5,550 nt of DNA from assembly GCF_015207245.1 (NCBI RefSeq), contig NZ_JADEXF010000297.1:1-5550 (forward strand), read 5' to 3'. The notes beneath the pieces were generated by a model. It was not told the DNA's origin and ran no database searches. It was given only the letters and a program-made list of their open reading frames with translations. Position 1 is the first letter of the stretch. Every line of letters starts with the position of its first letter. Made by a program: the position numbers and the translations under genes. Source of the DNA: Nostoc cf. edaphicum LEGE 07299. Its GTDB lineage: Bacteria > Cyanobacteriota > Cyanobacteriia > Cyanobacteriales > Nostocaceae. Shown in pieces: positions 5,517 through 5,550 of this stretch.

Positions 5517-5550
5517 TCAAAAGATGATATTGGCGAAAACTGTATTATGG

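Overview
The window looks like chromosomal DNA of a cyanobacterium, most likely a filamentous Nostocales-type organism. It is AT-rich and loosely packed. It carries a Ser/Thr kinase of a form typical of cyanobacteria (N-terminal four-cysteine zinc ribbon, kinase, one membrane helix, WD40 propeller), a secreted PPC-domain protein, and a decayed short hairpin repeat of the GTAGAGACG...CGTCTCTAC type known from these genomes. No complete GCGATCGC (HIP1) octamer was found, so the assignment rests on the proteins.

Layout: (1) 1-1040, plus strand: a GT-B-like predicted glycosyltransferase (COG4671 type) whose N-terminus lies left of the window. (2) 1041-1310: a perfect TTGACA hexamer, then a 65-codon remnant of the C-terminal end of an ABC exporter ATPase (H-loop to C-terminus only). 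(3) 1311-1549: non-coding, with a 7-bp inverted repeat, a decayed hairpin repeat and a perfect 14-bp inverted repeat just beyond the end of the next gene. (4) 1550-2794, minus strand: an exported protein with a Ser/Arg/Asn-rich linker and two tandem PPC-like beta domains. (5) 2795-3343: a 549-bp divergent intergenic region with an 11-bp perfect stem near the exported protein's ribosome binding site and three related copies of a GTAGGTATATAC-like motif. (6) 3344-5416, plus strand: a 690-aa zinc ribbon / kinase / membrane / seven-blade WD40 protein, followed by an intrinsic terminator at 5437-5459. (7) 5460-5550: no gene recognised.

The most suggestive feature is the divergent pair. By the positive-inside rule the kinase's WD40 propeller should lie outside the cytoplasmic membrane, where the neighbouring PPC protein is also expected. 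They may share regulatory sequences and could act together in envelope sensing. That is inference from gene order and topology. The glycosyltransferase and ABC remnant look like a separate module. Nothing here proves a wholly new system.
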